From Granulosicoccus antarcticus IMCC3135 (lineage in GTDB: Bacteria > Pseudomonadota > Gammaproteobacteria > Granulosicoccales > Granulosicoccaceae), in contig NZ_CP018632.1 in the NCBI RefSeq assembly GCF_002215215.1, positions 310,501 to 374,500 on the forward strand: a stretch of DNA of 64,000 nucleotides, given 5' to 3'. Shown in pieces: positions 34,154 to 46,780 of the stretch (position 1 is its first letter; every line of letters begins with the position of its first letter). The notes under the pieces were generated by a model. That model had not been told where the DNA came from, searched no databases, and saw only the letters and a list, made by a program, of their open reading frames with translations. The position numbers and the translations under genes are program-made.

Positions 34154-35395
34154 TTATTTGAGAAAACCACCTTCTTTGGCAGTCGTTGTATAGGCTTGTG
34201 TCGCATCTGCGAGTGCCTGTTCAGCGCTTTCCTTGCCTTGCAGAAATTCGCTCAGATTGTCTGATAGCGCTGTATGCAGAAGACCTAAATAGGGCAGCAT
34301 CGGAAAAGACTCTGCACCGGCTTTGACAGTCTCGAACGCGCCCGCTGCCGCTGGTGTGGGTTGGTAGCCATCTATCAGCCAGACCGCCTCTTCAGCGTGT
34401 TCTTCAAGCAGTTCGGGTGATATGGCGTGCATCATGGCGATGAAGGATGCCTCAGCATCCTCTTCAGATGTGTTTTTGGCGATCGTAAAGCCGACCCACC
34501 ACAGATAGCTGGCAGGCATCTCGCCCCCATTAACGGTCGGTGCAGCCGCAAACACAGAGTTGGCTGCAACGATGGGTAGCGATGTGCCTTCCGGGTCCAG
34601 GACGGCGCTGGTGCGCGAGTTCCAGCCGTTGTAAATGGCTACTTCCCCAGCCGCCCACAGGCGAGCCACTTCATTGGTGTTGAAGGTAGCAAAGTCCGGG
34701 TTCATGTATTCACTGAGTGCCTTGAGCATGTTCAGTGTCTCGATCGCAGCGTTGCCTTCGATGCTGGACTCTGCCGAATCAGGTTTGAACAGTTCACCGC
34801 CAAAGCCTGCGTACATGTTGAGAAATTCGGTACCCAGATCCCAGCCGGGTTTCAGATTCAACGCCAGCGGATACTCCATGATGCCTTGCTCGCGCAGTGC
34901 TTTGGCGGCTGTCAGAATTTCTTCGTAGGTGGTGGGTGGCTGCAGGCCTGCCTTGTCCAGCAGATCCTTGCGAAACCACAGATGTTGAGTATTGACCAGG
35001 AAGGCTATTGCCTTCACCTGGCCATCGATACGTACCAGCTGGTTGTCCTGCAGTTTCTGCCCGAATCGGACAATCAGGTCGTCCAGAGGACGTACCAGAT
35101 CATCGTTGAGTAATGGCGGCAGAGAGTTGTTCGGTACCAGAGCCACTGTGTAGGTGGAGGGGTTGGCGCTGAGAGCGGGCACCTGAATGTTCTTGTGCTC
35201 AGCTGTCTGGTTCTTGCTGACGTCCACGGTGTCGCTGGCGCATTCCTGAGCGCGATTGGCAACCGTATGCATGGCTGTAAAATCGTCCGACAGCAGGCTG
35301 ACTGAGCCTGAGCTGATGTCGCAGTCAGCTTGCGCGAAACCGATCGACGTCATCAGAGCCACCGTTACGGCGAGTAAGTTCAACTTTGCTTTCAT
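34154..35395 (-). CDS. Sugar ABC transporter substrate-binding protein
   Basis: Periplasmic binding protein of 413 residues with a Sec signal peptide (about 1-23, cleaved after AQA). The family 1 solute-binding fold shows in WFRKDLLDKAGLQPPTTYEEILTAAKAL and in WAAGEVAIYNGWNSRT. The ligand is not predictable; CUT1 systems take up oligosaccharides, polyols and glycosides. First gene of the transporter set, beginning 34 bases after the ispH stop on the same strand, so it may have its own promoter or be read from the ileS-lspA-ispH operon. Confidence 0.9.
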   Translation of the reverse strand: MKAKLNLLAVTVALMTSIGFAQADCDISSGSVSLLSDDFTAMHTVANRAQECASDTVDVSKNQTAEHKNIQVPALSANPSTYTVALVPNNSLPPLLNDDLVRPLDDLIVRFGQKLQDNQLVRIDGQVKAIAFLVNTQHLWFRKDLLDKAGLQPPTTYEEILTAAKALREQGIMEYPLALNLKPGWDLGTEFLNMYAGFGGELFKPDSAESSIEGNAAIETLNMLKALSEYMNPDFATFNTNEVARLWAAGEVAIYNGWNSRTSAVLDPEGTSLPIVAANSVFAAAPTVNGGEMPASYLWWVGFTIAKNTSEEDAEASFIAMMHAISPELLEEHAEEAVWLIDGYQPTPAAAGAFETVKAGAESFPMLPYLGLLHTALSDNLSEFLQGKESAEQALADATQAYTTTAKEGGFLK

Positions 35396-35429
35396 GGTGG
35401 TTCAGAGGGTTATGAGGTGGGGTCAGAAG

Positions 35430-36383
35430 TCAGGAGGCTGGGCGGTCAATACGTCGCAAGGGCTTGGGAATGGAGAAAGTGATGGTTTCCTTGATTCCTT
35501 CGTATTCAATGGCTGTCTGGCCACCTTCTTGACGCAGTCGTTCGAGCACTTCATTGACCAGTATTTCGGGAGCAGAGGCACCGGCGGTAACACCGACAGC
35601 TTGCTTGCCGACCAGCCAGGCGCTGTCAATATCGATGGCGCGCGTAATCAGGCGTGATTCCACACCAGCACGCTCGCCCAGCTCTGCGAGTCTGTTGGAG
35701 TTGGAGCTGTTGCTGGCGCCCACAACCAATAACAGGTCGACCTCTTCACACAACTTTTTCACCGCATCCTGGCGGTTTTGTGTGGCGTAGCAGATGTCAT
35801 CCCGATTTGGTGCAGCAATACTGGGAAAACGCTGACGCAGCACATCGATGATCTCTTGAGTGTCGTCCACCGACAGGGTTGTCTGGGATACAAAGGCAAG
35901 ATCTTCCGGATTCTTGATTTCCAGCGTTGCTACATCAGCTGGTTTTTCCACCAGAATGATGCGGCCACCGTTTTTGGTGTCATAGCGACCCATGGTGCCT
36001 TCAACCTCGGGGTGTCCGGCATGGCCGATCAGGATCACCTCTTTGCCTTGTCTGGCGTACTTGACAACTTCCAGATGGACCTTGGTCACCAATGGGCAGG
36101 TTGCATCGAACACCTGCAGGCCACGCCCTTGGGCGGTGCTTTCGACCTCGTGTGAGACGCCATGCGCACTGAAAATGACAGTGGCATCGTCTGGCACTTC
36201 GTCCAGTTCTTCGACGAAGACAGCGCCTTTGTCGCGCAGTCCGTCGACGACGTACTTGTTATGGACTACTTCATGACGGACGTAGATGGGGGCGCCATGT
36301 ATTTCGATGGCGCGTTCAACGATTTCAATCGCTCTGTCAACACCTGCGCAGAAGCCGCGAGGATTGGCGAGTAGAATTTTCAT
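35430..36383 (-). CDS. ispH: 4-hydroxy-3-methylbut-2-enyl diphosphate reductase
   Basis: Last enzyme of the MEP pathway; reduces HMBPP to IPP and DMAPP. 317 residues. Cysteines that bind the 4Fe-4S cluster are visible: C12 in [13 protein letters not shown], and others in [14 protein letters not shown] and [10 protein letters not shown]. The start is ATG 36383, 3 bases after the lspA stop. In most gammaproteobacteria an fkpB gene lies between lspA and ispH; here it is absent. Confidence 0.97.
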   Translation of the reverse strand: MKILLANPRGFCAGVDRAIEIVERAIEIHGAPIYVRHEVVHNKYVVDGLRDKGAVFVEELDEVPDDATVIFSAHGVSHEVESTAQGRGLQVFDATCPLVTKVHLEVVKYARQGKEVILIGHAGHPEVEGTMGRYDTKNGGRIILVEKPADVATLEIKNPEDLAFVSQTTLSVDDTQEIIDVLRQRFPSIAAPNRDDICYATQNRQDAVKKLCEEVDLLLVVGASNSSNSNRLAELGERAGVESRLITRAIDIDSAWLVGKQAVGVTAGASAPEILVNEVLERLRQEGGQTAIEYEGIKETITFSIPKPLRRIDRPAS

Positions 36384-36386
36384 ATT

Positions 36387-36893
36387 TCAGGATGCCGGTT
36401 TATCGGTGTCTGCAGACTCAGTCGCTGGTCCATCTTTCTGGAATAGCGTCAGACCCAATAGCAAAACCGTGCCGCAGCTGATAGCGGCATCGGCGATATT
36501 GAAGGAGGGGAAATAGCTGGTCTGCCAGTACACCTGGATGAAATCCACGACATACCCATGCCAGGCACGATCGATCAGGTTGCCGATAGCGCCTCCCAGG
36601 ATTAGTGAAATAGCAAGACTCAGCCAGCGCTCGGCACGTTGCATGCGATACAGCCACACACACAATACAATGCTGACAACCAGGCTGACAATTGTGAAAA
36701 ACCAGCGCTGCCAGCCGCCTTCATTGTCAAGAAAGCTGAAGGCAGCTCCGTAGTTGTAAGCCTTGGTAATGTTGAAAAACCCGGTAACAGGAATCTGTTC
36801 GTACATCGCCAACGTCGAATCGGCCCAGATCTTGGTGATCTGGTCCAGTACGGCTATGATGGCAACCAGGCCAAAGCGTAAAAAATGGGACAT
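36387..36893 (-). CDS. lspA: Lipoprotein signal peptidase II
   Basis: Membrane aspartyl protease that cleaves prolipoprotein signal peptides before the lipidated Cys. 168 residues with four predicted helices. The catalytic Asp pair lies in GNLIDRAWHGYVVDF and FNIADAAI; the N-terminal DQITK segment is also conserved. The hydrophilic C-terminal tail (about 150-168) is acidic. It sits between ileS and ispH as usual, 2 bases after the ileS stop. At least two lipoproteins in this window are predicted substrates. Confidence 0.96.
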   Translation of the reverse strand: MSHFLRFGLVAIIAVLDQITKIWADSTLAMYEQIPVTGFFNITKAYNYGAAFSFLDNEGGWQRWFFTIVSLVVSIVLCVWLYRMQRAERWLSLAISLILGGAIGNLIDRAWHGYVVDFIQVYWQTSYFPSFNIADAAISCGTVLLLGLTLFQKDGPATESADTDKPAS

Positions 36894-36895
36894 GG

Positions 36896-39730
36896 TCAGG
36901 CAATGGCTCGCTTTTCGCCGGCACCATGCACATTGCTGATGCAGCGTGAACAGACTTCCGGATGTTCCGCGTCAGAACCGACATCATCTCGCACATGCCA
37001 GCAACGCACGCATTTCTCGCCAGTGGCCTTGGCAGTGCTGATGGCATATTCAGAGCCGTTCGCGACTTGTATTTCCAGATTCTCTGGCTTCTGCTCCAGT
37101 GGGGCAACCTGGGCTGTGGATGTAATGAAGACAAAGCGCAGCTCATCACCCAGCTTGTCCAGTGTCTGGACCAGCTCTGCAGAGGCATAGAGCGTCACGC
37201 TGGCTTCCAATGCGCCGCCAATCTCACCGGCACTACGCAGGGTTTCGAGTGATTTGGAAACAGTATCTCGAATCTGCGACAGAGCCTGCCAGTCTTCGGC
37301 GCTGACTGCTGTGCTATCACCCAGTGGGTAGAGCGTGTCCAGATAGGTCTCAGTGAAGATGGTTGGCGCCCGTGATGCCTTGTCAGTCTCTGAATGCTGG
37401 CGCAGATGCTGCCAGATTTCATCGGCCGTGAAGCTCAGAACAGGCGCTATCCAGCGCACCAGGGCATCCGTGATCATATACATCGCAGTCTGGGCTGAAC
37501 GACGGCCGCGGCTATCGGTTGCCATGGTGTACTGGCGATCCTTGATGATGTCCAGGTAGAAGCTGGACATATCGATCGAGCAGAAATGATGAATGGTCTG
37601 ATAAACCGTATGGAACTGGTATGACTCGTAGGCTTCCTGGATCGTGCTCTGGGTACGAAGTGCACAGTCAACTGCCCAGCGATCCAGCTCCAGCATGTCC
37701 TCAGGTGCAACGGTATGCAGCTTTGGATCAAAGTCGTTGATGGCGCTGAGCAGGTAGCGGGCCGTGTTGCGAATACGTCGATAGGCGTCGGAGGTGCGAT
37801 CGAGTATCTCGTTGGAGACGGTCATCTCGCCCCGATAATCAGTCGAGCAGACCCACAGACGGACGATATCCGCACCCAGGGTTTTCAGCAGTTTCTGTGG
37901 CGCGATGATATTGCCGAGCGACTTGGACATCTTGCGTCCCTGTTGATCGACAGTGAATCCATGTGTCAGTACCTGGCGATAAGGCGCCTGGCGATTGATC
38001 GCAACACTGGTCAGGATGGATGAATGAAACCAGCCACGATGTTGATCTGAGCCTTCCAGGTAGAGATCTGCGGGGTAGCTCAGTTGCTCGTTTTGCTGGA
38101 GTACATGCATCCAGGAGGTGCCTGAGTCGAACCAGACATCCAGAACATCCGTAACCTTGTCATACAGTGCGGCATCATCGCCCAGCAGATCCACAGGTTC
38201 CAGATCGAACCAGGCCTGAATGCCTTGCTCGGCAATACGCAGGGCGACCTTTTCCAGCAATGATGATGTATCCGGATGCAGCTCGCCCGTTTCCTTGTTC
38301 AGGAACAAGGTGATGGGAACACCCCAGTAGCGCTGTCGCGAGATACACCAATCAGGACGGCCGGCGATCATGCCGCGAATGCGTGACTGGCCCCAGTCGG
38401 GAATCCACTCAACCTTGTCGATCTCGCTCAGCGTGTCCTGTCGCAGTCCTTCAGTCTCCATGCCGATGAACCACTGAGGTGTGGCGCGGTAGATGATGGG
38501 AGTCTTGGTGCGCCAGCAATAGGGATAGCTGTGCTGATATTTCTCGTGCTTGATCAGGCGGTCGCGGCTTTCCAGCTCTTCTATCATGTGCGCGTCTACC
38601 TTCATGACGTGCTCACCGGCGAAGAGTTCGACGTGCTCACGAAAGAGGCCGTGATCGTTGACGTAGTCCAGCAGACCAATGCCATGGCTCTTGGCGGCAT
38701 AGAAATCGTCGACACCGTGATCAGGTGCTGTATGCACTGCGCCGGTGCCCGCATCGGTGGTGACATAGTCGCCCATGATCAACAGACTGTCCCGCTCATA
38801 GAGAGGGTGTTTGAATAGTTGACCGTCAAGCTCGGCGCCCAGGGCGGTGCCCACAATGGTCGCATCGCTGAAGCCGTAACGTGTCATGACTTCATCGACC
38901 AGAGCTTCTGCCATGATCAGTCGCTCGCCATTGACGGCAACCAGTGCGTATTGCAGCTCGGGATGCAGCGTGATGGCCAGATTGCCTGGAATGGTCCAGG
39001 GGGTGGTTGTCCAGATAACGATATTGACGGCACTGCCATCATCCTCAGTCTTGAACAGCGATAGGACAGCGGCCTTGTCGCGTGGTGCAAAACGGACATC
39101 TATAGCGGTGGAAGTCTTGTTTTCGTACTCGATCTCAGCCTCGGCTACGGCGGAATGAGCACCCCAGCTCCAATAAACCGGTTTGGTGCCCTTGTAGACA
39201 TGACCCGCTTCGATGATCTTGCCCAGTGCGCGCACGATATTGGCTTCGTTGTCGAAGTTCATGGTCAGGTAAGGTGCCTGCCAATCGCCAATGATGCCAA
39301 GGCGCTGAAATTCAGTGCTCTGGTTGGCGATCTGCTCGTGGGCATATTCGCGGCACTTGGCGCGGAACTCGCCTTCGGTGACCTTGACTCCCGGTTTGCC
39401 GATCAGTCCTTCTACCTTGTTCTCGATGGGCAGTCCGTGGCAATCCCAGCCAGGCACGTAAGGGGCGTCAAAGCCTGCCAGCTGCCGAGATTTGACAATC
39501 ATGTCCTTGAGGACCTTGTTCACCACATGGCCGATGTGAATATCGCCATTGGCGTAAGGAGGGCCGTCATGCAGAATGAACTTGGGCCGGCCCGCGGATT
39601 GCTCGCGAATGTGCTGATACAGCTCCATCTGGTTCCAGCCAGCCAGCATCTGCGGCTCGCGGTTGGCCAGATTTCCGCGCATTGGGAAATCTGTCTTGGG
39701 CAGGTTCAGTGTCTGTTTGTAATCGGTCAC
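36896..39730 (-). CDS. ileS: Isoleucyl-tRNA synthetase
   Basis: Class I synthetase with editing domain, 944 residues. [12 protein letters not shown] holds HIGH near 68; KMSKSLGN is near 610. A C-terminal zinc site has two CxxC pairs, CVRC and CSRC, near 910-931, so it is the bacterial type 1 enzyme that mupirocin normally inhibits. The start codon is GTG at 39730 and overlaps the ribF stop by 4 bases. Confidence 0.98.
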   Translation of the reverse strand: MTDYKQTLNLPKTDFPMRGNLANREPQMLAGWNQMELYQHIREQSAGRPKFILHDGPPYANGDIHIGHVVNKVLKDMIVKSRQLAGFDAPYVPGWDCHGLPIENKVEGLIGKPGVKVTEGEFRAKCREYAHEQIANQSTEFQRLGIIGDWQAPYLTMNFDNEANIVRALGKIIEAGHVYKGTKPVYWSWGAHSAVAEAEIEYENKTSTAIDVRFAPRDKAAVLSLFKTEDDGSAVNIVIWTTTPWTIPGNLAITLHPELQYALVAVNGERLIMAEALVDEVMTRYGFSDATIVGTALGAELDGQLFKHPLYERDSLLIMGDYVTTDAGTGAVHTAPDHGVDDFYAAKSHGIGLLDYVNDHGLFREHVELFAGEHVMKVDAHMIEELESRDRLIKHEKYQHSYPYCWRTKTPIIYRATPQWFIGMETEGLRQDTLSEIDKVEWIPDWGQSRIRGMIAGRPDWCISRQRYWGVPITLFLNKETGELHPDTSSLLEKVALRIAEQGIQAWFDLEPVDLLGDDAALYDKVTDVLDVWFDSGTSWMHVLQQNEQLSYPADLYLEGSDQHRGWFHSSILTSVAINRQAPYRQVLTHGFTVDQQGRKMSKSLGNIIAPQKLLKTLGADIVRLWVCSTDYRGEMTVSNEILDRTSDAYRRIRNTARYLLSAINDFDPKLHTVAPEDMLELDRWAVDCALRTQSTIQEAYESYQFHTVYQTIHHFCSIDMSSFYLDIIKDRQYTMATDSRGRRSAQTAMYMITDALVRWIAPVLSFTADEIWQHLRQHSETDKASRAPTIFTETYLDTLYPLGDSTAVSAEDWQALSQIRDTVSKSLETLRSAGEIGGALEASVTLYASAELVQTLDKLGDELRFVFITSTAQVAPLEQKPENLEIQVANGSEYAISTAKATGEKCVRCWHVRDDVGSDAEHPEVCSRCISNVHGAGEKRAIA

Positions 39731-40704
39731 GTTTGTCTTGCTTCGTCAGTCGAACAAAGTGGGTCAGTGTATGTCATCTGGTCTTTCATCAGTTCGCGCG
39801 CAGCGTCTGCATCGCGGGCGATCTGCATCTTTAATTCATCCAAAGAGGCAAATCGCTGTTCATGACGTAACTGGGCAATGAAATCTACTGCCAGATGATG
39901 ACCGTACAGATCGGCCTCTGCATCCAGCAGGTGTACTTCCAGAAGTAGCTTGCGTCCCCCAACCGTGGGGCGTTCGCCCAGATTGGCAACCGCTGCGTGG
40001 CGCGTTCCGCGTTCCAGGTCACAGGCCCAGACGGCAAATACGCCACGTAACGCCGGTCGCAGTACTCCCAGGGCAACATTAGCGGTTGGAAACCCCAGCT
40101 GTCGCCCGACTTTTTCTCCGTGTATCACGCGCCCACTGATGCGATAGGGGCGGCCCAGCAGGCTTGTTGCCGCGGCCAGCTCTCCCTTGCTCAGATGCTC
40201 GCGCACACGCGTACTGGAAATGCGGTGCTCGTCCTGCAGGCAGGTATGGCTCCGCTGGAGCGTGAATCCATGGGTTTTGGCTGCCGACGTCAGCATCTGG
40301 AAGTTACCACGACGTTTATGGCCGAAACAGAAGTCGTCGCCAATGATCAGATGTCGCGTCTGTAGTTGTTCAATGAGCACATCGCTGATGAAATCTTCGG
40401 CGGACTGTTCTGCAAAGTGGGAGTCAAAATCCAGCAATACCAACCGATCAACACCACTGGCTTCAATACTGCGAACCCTGTCACGCAAGCCTTGCAGGCG
40501 AGAGGGTGCCGATTGAGGCATGAAATATTCCTGCGGTAACGGTTCAAAGCTGATGACCGTGGCAGGCAATTGATGAGTATCTGCTGCGCTCCTCAGCGAG
40601 GCGAGCATGGATTGATGGCCAAGGTGCACGCCATCGAAATTGCCGATGGTCACGACAGACTCGGTGTTATCCGGCCAACGATTGAGGCCACGAATCAGTT
40701 GCAT
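39727..40704 (-). CDS. ribF: Bifunctional riboflavin kinase/FAD synthetase
   Basis: Makes FMN and FAD from riboflavin. About 325 residues from ATG 40704. The N-terminal FAD synthetase domain has [11 protein letters not shown] near 20-30; the C-terminal flavokinase domain has [20 protein letters not shown]. An upstream extension to 40812 lacks conserved sequence and is not used. It lies 31 bases after murJ and overlaps ileS, a conserved order. Its flavins would supply the Rnf subunits encoded elsewhere in the window, though this is not a specific link. Confidence 0.96.
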   Translation of the reverse strand: MQLIRGLNRWPDNTESVVTIGNFDGVHLGHQSMLASLRSAADTHQLPATVISFEPLPQEYFMPQSAPSRLQGLRDRVRSIEASGVDRLVLLDFDSHFAEQSAEDFISDVLIEQLQTRHLIIGDDFCFGHKRRGNFQMLTSAAKTHGFTLQRSHTCLQDEHRISSTRVREHLSKGELAAATSLLGRPYRISGRVIHGEKVGRQLGFPTANVALGVLRPALRGVFAVWACDLERGTRHAAVANLGERPTVGGRKLLLEVHLLDAEADLYGHHLAVDFIAQLRHEQRFASLDELKMQIARDADAARELMKDQMTYTDPLCSTDEARQT

Positions 40705-40735
40705 GGGGCGAACGTCTTGACAGGGAGAGAAGATC

Positions 40736-42301
40736 TCATGGGCTGGCCAGTTGTTGAGGACGTATTCCGGCGAGCAACAATCCCAGTGCATAGGTGAGGG
40801 CCCCGCCGGCAATTACCCCTGCCAACAGACTTAGCCTACCAAGGGCTCCAAAACTTTGCCACTGGATGCTCGCAAACAGCAACAGTACAACAGTCAGCGC
40901 CACAACGGCACCCAGACTGCGGCGGGCGAATGCCCATACCTCAGGTGATATCTGGTAGATATCGTCTGTGCCCAGCTTGCGATACAGCATGATCGCCTGT
41001 TGCCAGGCGGAGAGTGAGCTTGCCAGTGCCAGGCCCGTATGTGGGGCAATGAAGTCCATCCAGATCATGGGTAATACAAACAAAAGGTTATAGACCATAT
41101 TGGTAATCAGAGCGATGATGCCAATACGGACGGGGGTGCGGGTGTTCTGACGGGCGTAGAAGGCCGGAGCGAAGATCTTGATCAACAGGAATGCCGGTAG
41201 TCCGGCGCCGTAGGCAATCAGACTATAACTGGCCATGGTGGCGTCGCTGGCTTTGAACTCTCCATAGCCGAACAGCGTCAACAGCATCGGTTCTGCCAGG
41301 ATCATCAGGCTGATGCCTGCAGGCAGGCCCAGTATCAGTACCAGGCGAATGGCCCAGTCCAGGGTGCGCCGAAAATCGTCAGGTGAGTTCAATGAGTGTT
41401 CCCGAGCGAGCCGGGGCAAGATGATGGTGCCCAGAGTGACTCCCAGCATGCCGAGCGGAAATTCCAGCATACGATCGCTGTAATAGAGCCAGCTCAGGCT
41501 GCCTGCCGTCAGAAAGGAGGCGATCACGGTGTCCAGTAGCAGGTTTATCTGCGCCACCGATGAGCCCAGAATAGCGGGCACCATGAGTTTGAGAATGCGG
41601 CGTACTCCAGGATGCTTCCAGCCCCAGCGCGGACGTGGCATCAAGCCAATCTGGCGTAGGAATGGCAATTGCAGAAACAGTTGGACAGCGCCTGCCGCAA
41701 ATACGCCCCAGGCCAGAGCCACGATAGGGTCGCTGAAGAAGGGGCTGAAAATCAGAGCCGCAGCGATCATGCAGATGTTGAGTAGAACCGGCGTGAAGGA
41801 GGGTACGGCGAACTTGCCAAAAGTATTGAGCATGCTGCCGGCATAAGCCACCAGGCTGATGAAGAACAGATACGGGAAGGTAATGCGCAGCATGCGAGTG
41901 GCCAGATCGAAGCGCTCTGGTTCATCGATGAAGCCTGGTGCAAACAACATGATGAGTAACGGGCTGAGCATGACGCCCAGTGTGCTCACCAGCAGCAGAA
42001 TGATGGTGAGCGTGCCCGAGACGTGTGCTGCCAGATCGACCAGCGCCGCTTTGCTGCGTGTCTCCTTGTACTCCGTGAATACGGGTACGAAGGCAGTTGC
42101 AAAAGCGCCTTCGGCAAACAGTCGACGCAGGAAGTTGGGTATCTTGAAGGCAACCAGGAAAACGTCGGTTGTCGCGCCAGCACCAAAAACGATTGCCAGT
42201 ATCTGGTCTCGTACAAAGCCCAATACCCGCGAGAGCAAGGTCATAAATCCGACAATGGTCCCAGAACGGACAAGATTTGCCGGTTTCATCGTGCTTGCCA
42301 T
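40736..42301 (-). CDS. murJ: Lipid II flippase MurJ
   Basis: MOP-superfamily membrane protein that flips the peptidoglycan precursor lipid II across the inner membrane. About 521 residues and 14 predicted helices. SRVLGFVRDQILAIVFGAG near the N-terminus and RRLFAEGAFATAFVPVF are diagnostic. ATG 42289 (MKPANLVRSG) is an alternative start and matches the usual MurJ N-terminus better. The gene begins inside the promoter of the divergent rpsT. Confidence 0.96.
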   Translation of the reverse strand: MASTMKPANLVRSGTIVGFMTLLSRVLGFVRDQILAIVFGAGATTDVFLVAFKIPNFLRRLFAEGAFATAFVPVFTEYKETRSKAALVDLAAHVSGTLTIILLLVSTLGVMLSPLLIMLFAPGFIDEPERFDLATRMLRITFPYLFFISLVAYAGSMLNTFGKFAVPSFTPVLLNICMIAAALIFSPFFSDPIVALAWGVFAAGAVQLFLQLPFLRQIGLMPRPRWGWKHPGVRRILKLMVPAILGSSVAQINLLLDTVIASFLTAGSLSWLYYSDRMLEFPLGMLGVTLGTIILPRLAREHSLNSPDDFRRTLDWAIRLVLILGLPAGISLMILAEPMLLTLFGYGEFKASDATMASYSLIAYGAGLPAFLLIKIFAPAFYARQNTRTPVRIGIIALITNMVYNLLFVLPMIWMDFIAPHTGLALASSLSAWQQAIMLYRKLGTDDIYQISPEVWAFARRSLGAVVALTVVLLLFASIQWQSFGALGRLSLLAGVIAGGALTYALGLLLAGIRPQQLASP

Positions 42302-42329
42302 TGACTTTTAGTGACATTGAGGGTATAAA
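42301..42329 (+). promoter_or_regulatory. Sigma70 promoter of rpsT
   Basis: -35 TTGACT (42301-42306), 17-bp spacer, -10 TATAAA (42324-42329), 41 bases before the rpsT GTG. Near-consensus, as expected for a ribosomal protein gene. Confidence 0.8.
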
Positions 42330-42369
42330 GGACGGCTGAATTCAGTAATCTCAAGCTAGAGGGTATTCT

Positions 42370-42633
42370 GTGGCAAACACAGCACAGGCACGTAAACGCG
42401 TTCGCCAAGCCGAAAAATCTCGTCAACGTAACGCGAGCCAACGCTCGATGATGCGTACGATGGTCAAGCGCGTATTCTCGGCACTTGCTGCCGGTGACAA
42501 AAGCGCAGCCGAAACTGCTTATAAAGAAGCTGTTCCGGTTCTGGATCACATGGCTCGAAAAGGCCTGATTCACAAGAACAAGGCAGCGCGATACAAGAGC
42601 CGTTTCAACGCTCAGGTTCGTGCTCTGGCGTAA
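42370..42633 (+). CDS. rpsT: 30S ribosomal protein S20
   Basis: Binds 16S rRNA in the small subunit. 87 residues, very basic, three-helix bundle; [20 protein letters not shown] is the S20 N-terminus. The start codon is GTG; in E. coli rpsT a UUG start takes part in autoregulation, and a weak start here may do the same (inference). Single-gene unit, divergent from murJ and convergent with proB. Confidence 0.97.
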   Translation: MANTAQARKRVRQAEKSRQRNASQRSMMRTMVKRVFSALAAGDKSAAETAYKEAVPVLDHMARKGLIHKNKAARYKSRFNAQVRALA

Positions 42634-42640
42634 TGCCGGC

Positions 42641-42658
42641 CGGGGCCGTAAGGCCCCG
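42641..42658 (+). terminator. Terminator-like hairpin after rpsT
   Basis: CGGGGCC (42641-42647) pairs with GGCCCCG (42652-42658) around GTAA, 7 bases after the rpsT stop. A second small stem (42672-42684) with a T-rich loop follows. Neither has a long T tract. Confidence 0.5.
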
Positions 42659-42701
42659 AGTCTGATGTAATCGGGATTTTCCCGGTTCATCGAAAAACTG
42701 C

Positions 42702-45340
<2,639 letters not shown>

Positions 45341-45382
45341 GACTGATTACCTGACTGATTTCTATACGATTGGGCCGAAAAA

Positions 45383-45697
45383 CTAGCCAGCGTTGATGCC
45401 GGTAATTTGTAGCTCAGTGTAATTCTGACGATGTCCGGCCTGCTTGCGATGATGCTTGCGGCGCTTGAACTTGATGATTGTGACTTTTGTGCCACGGCCA
45501 TGCGAAAGCACCTTGGCGCTGACGGATGCGTTTGCGATCAAAGGCGCACCAACGTTGACAGTTTCGCCATCGTTGACCATCAACACTTCGTCAAGAGTGA
45601 CGTCGCTGCCGGCTTCCGCCTTGATGGTTTCGACCCTTAAACGGTCACCTTCGCTTACTTGGTACTGCTTGCCACCGGTTTTGACTACCGCGTACAT
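45383..45697 (-). CDS. rplU: 50S ribosomal protein L21
   Basis: 104-residue 23S rRNA-binding protein. [18 protein letters not shown] is the typical N-terminus and fixes ATG 45697; a longer frame to 45733 is leader. First gene of rplU-rpmA, with a clear promoter 86-115 bases upstream. The transcribed leader contains a GCGGT/ACCGC stem-loop. Confidence 0.97.
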   Translation of the reverse strand: MYAVVKTGGKQYQVSEGDRLRVETIKAEAGSDVTLDEVLMVNDGETVNVGAPLIANASVSAKVLSHGRGTKVTIIKFKRRKHHRKQAGHRQNYTELQITGINAG

Positions 45698-45782
45698 GAT
45701 AACTGGTCCTGAAACTGAGGCCCAAACTTGCATCGGGCACTTTGCGCATTGATGTGCGGTAAGTAACCGCGAACAGCCAGAT

Positions 45783-45812
45783 ACTATACCAGTGATAAAT
45801 ACTCATCGTCAA
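45783..45812 (-). promoter_or_regulatory. Sigma70 promoter of rplU-rpmA
   Basis: Read on the minus strand: -35 TTGACG (45812-45807), 18-bp spacer, -10 TATAGT (45788-45783). It lies 86 bases before the rplU ATG, leaving a leader of roughly 80 bases. Confidence 0.8.
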
Positions 45813-45911
45813 TCGTTAGCGGTGCACATTGTGTGCAACTTGATGCTCGTAACGGTATTCACCGCCAATCTGATGGATTTGCAGCCCGTTTGTGCAGACG
45901 ATTCGTCTGTT

Positions 45912-46778
45912 TCAACCGCGCCAGTGCAGTACTTTGCCTTCAATCCAGCCAATCAGTGTGCTGATCAACACACCGAGTACCGACAAGATGACAACTCCGG
46001 CAAACAATCGTTCCAGATCGTACAGAGAGCCGGCTTCCAGAATATAAGCACCGATGCCGTACTCCGCACCGAGCATTTCGGCCGCGACCAACAGAATGAT
46101 GGCAATGGCGAGGCTGACTCGCAAGCCGGAAAGAATGCCTGGCATGGCTCCGGGAATGACAATCTTGCGGACAATTGAAAACCAGCTTAGCCCGAAACTC
46201 TGACCCATGCGGATCAGTGTCCGGTCCACGTTATCGACGGCGCCATAAGTGGCAACAACCGTCGGTGTGAAAGTACCAAAGGCTATCAACGCGTATTTGG
46301 AAGTCTCATCAATACCGAACCAGATGACAAACAGCGGAAGCAGGGCAATCTTGGGAATGGGGAAGAGAGCGGCCACCAGCGGCACCAGGCCAGCACGGAT
46401 CAATGAGAACAGGCCAATGAGGATGCCGGTGGCCGTACCGACACTCACGCCAAGAGCGGCGCCGACAGCAAGACGCGACAGGGAGGGGGCCAGATGTTGC
46501 CACAGTAGTCCGCTACTCCACAATTGCTGGAAAGTGGCAAAGACATCAGAGGGCCGTGGAAGCGTCAGATTGGAGATATAGCCGGTTCTGGTGCCCCATT
46601 CAGCGACCAGGATGAGCACGATGAAGAGGGCGATGGCGACGCCACGTATCGGTCGCGGTGCAAAGCCTGCGCCTCTGAAAGGTACTTCTATGCCATTGAT
46701 GGTTTTCACGTCGGTTGCCTGTCCGGTAATCGGTGCCGTTGTCAGGCTGGTGGTTGTCGAGGCTGGTTGCTTGCTCAT
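45912..46778 (-). CDS. ABC transporter permease (SsuC/TauC-like)
   Basis: Inner-membrane permease, 288 residues with six predicted helices. IRMGQSFGLSWFSIVRKIVIPGAMPGILSG is the EAA-type docking loop of nitrate/sulfonate/taurine importers. It starts 2 bases after the ATPase stop and ends the three-gene operon. The stop lies about 125 bases from the rplU promoter, in the same orientation. Confidence 0.9.
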   Translation of the reverse strand: MSKQPASTTTSLTTAPITGQATDVKTINGIEVPFRGAGFAPRPIRGVAIALFIVLILVAEWGTRTGYISNLTLPRPSDVFATFQQLWSSGLLWQHLAPSLSRLAVGAALGVSVGTATGILIGLFSLIRAGLVPLVAALFPIPKIALLPLFVIWFGIDETSKYALIAFGTFTPTVVATYGAVDNVDRTLIRMGQSFGLSWFSIVRKIVIPGAMPGILSGLRVSLAIAIILLVAAEMLGAEYGIGAYILEAGSLYDLERLFAGVVILSVLGVLISTLIGWIEGKVLHWRG

Positions 46779-46780
46779 TC

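Noticed and set aside
45792-46178. A 128-codon open frame on the plus strand after rplU
   Set aside because: It overlaps the rplU promoter and the C-terminal part of the permease gene on the other strand. Its hydrophobic start is coincidental.
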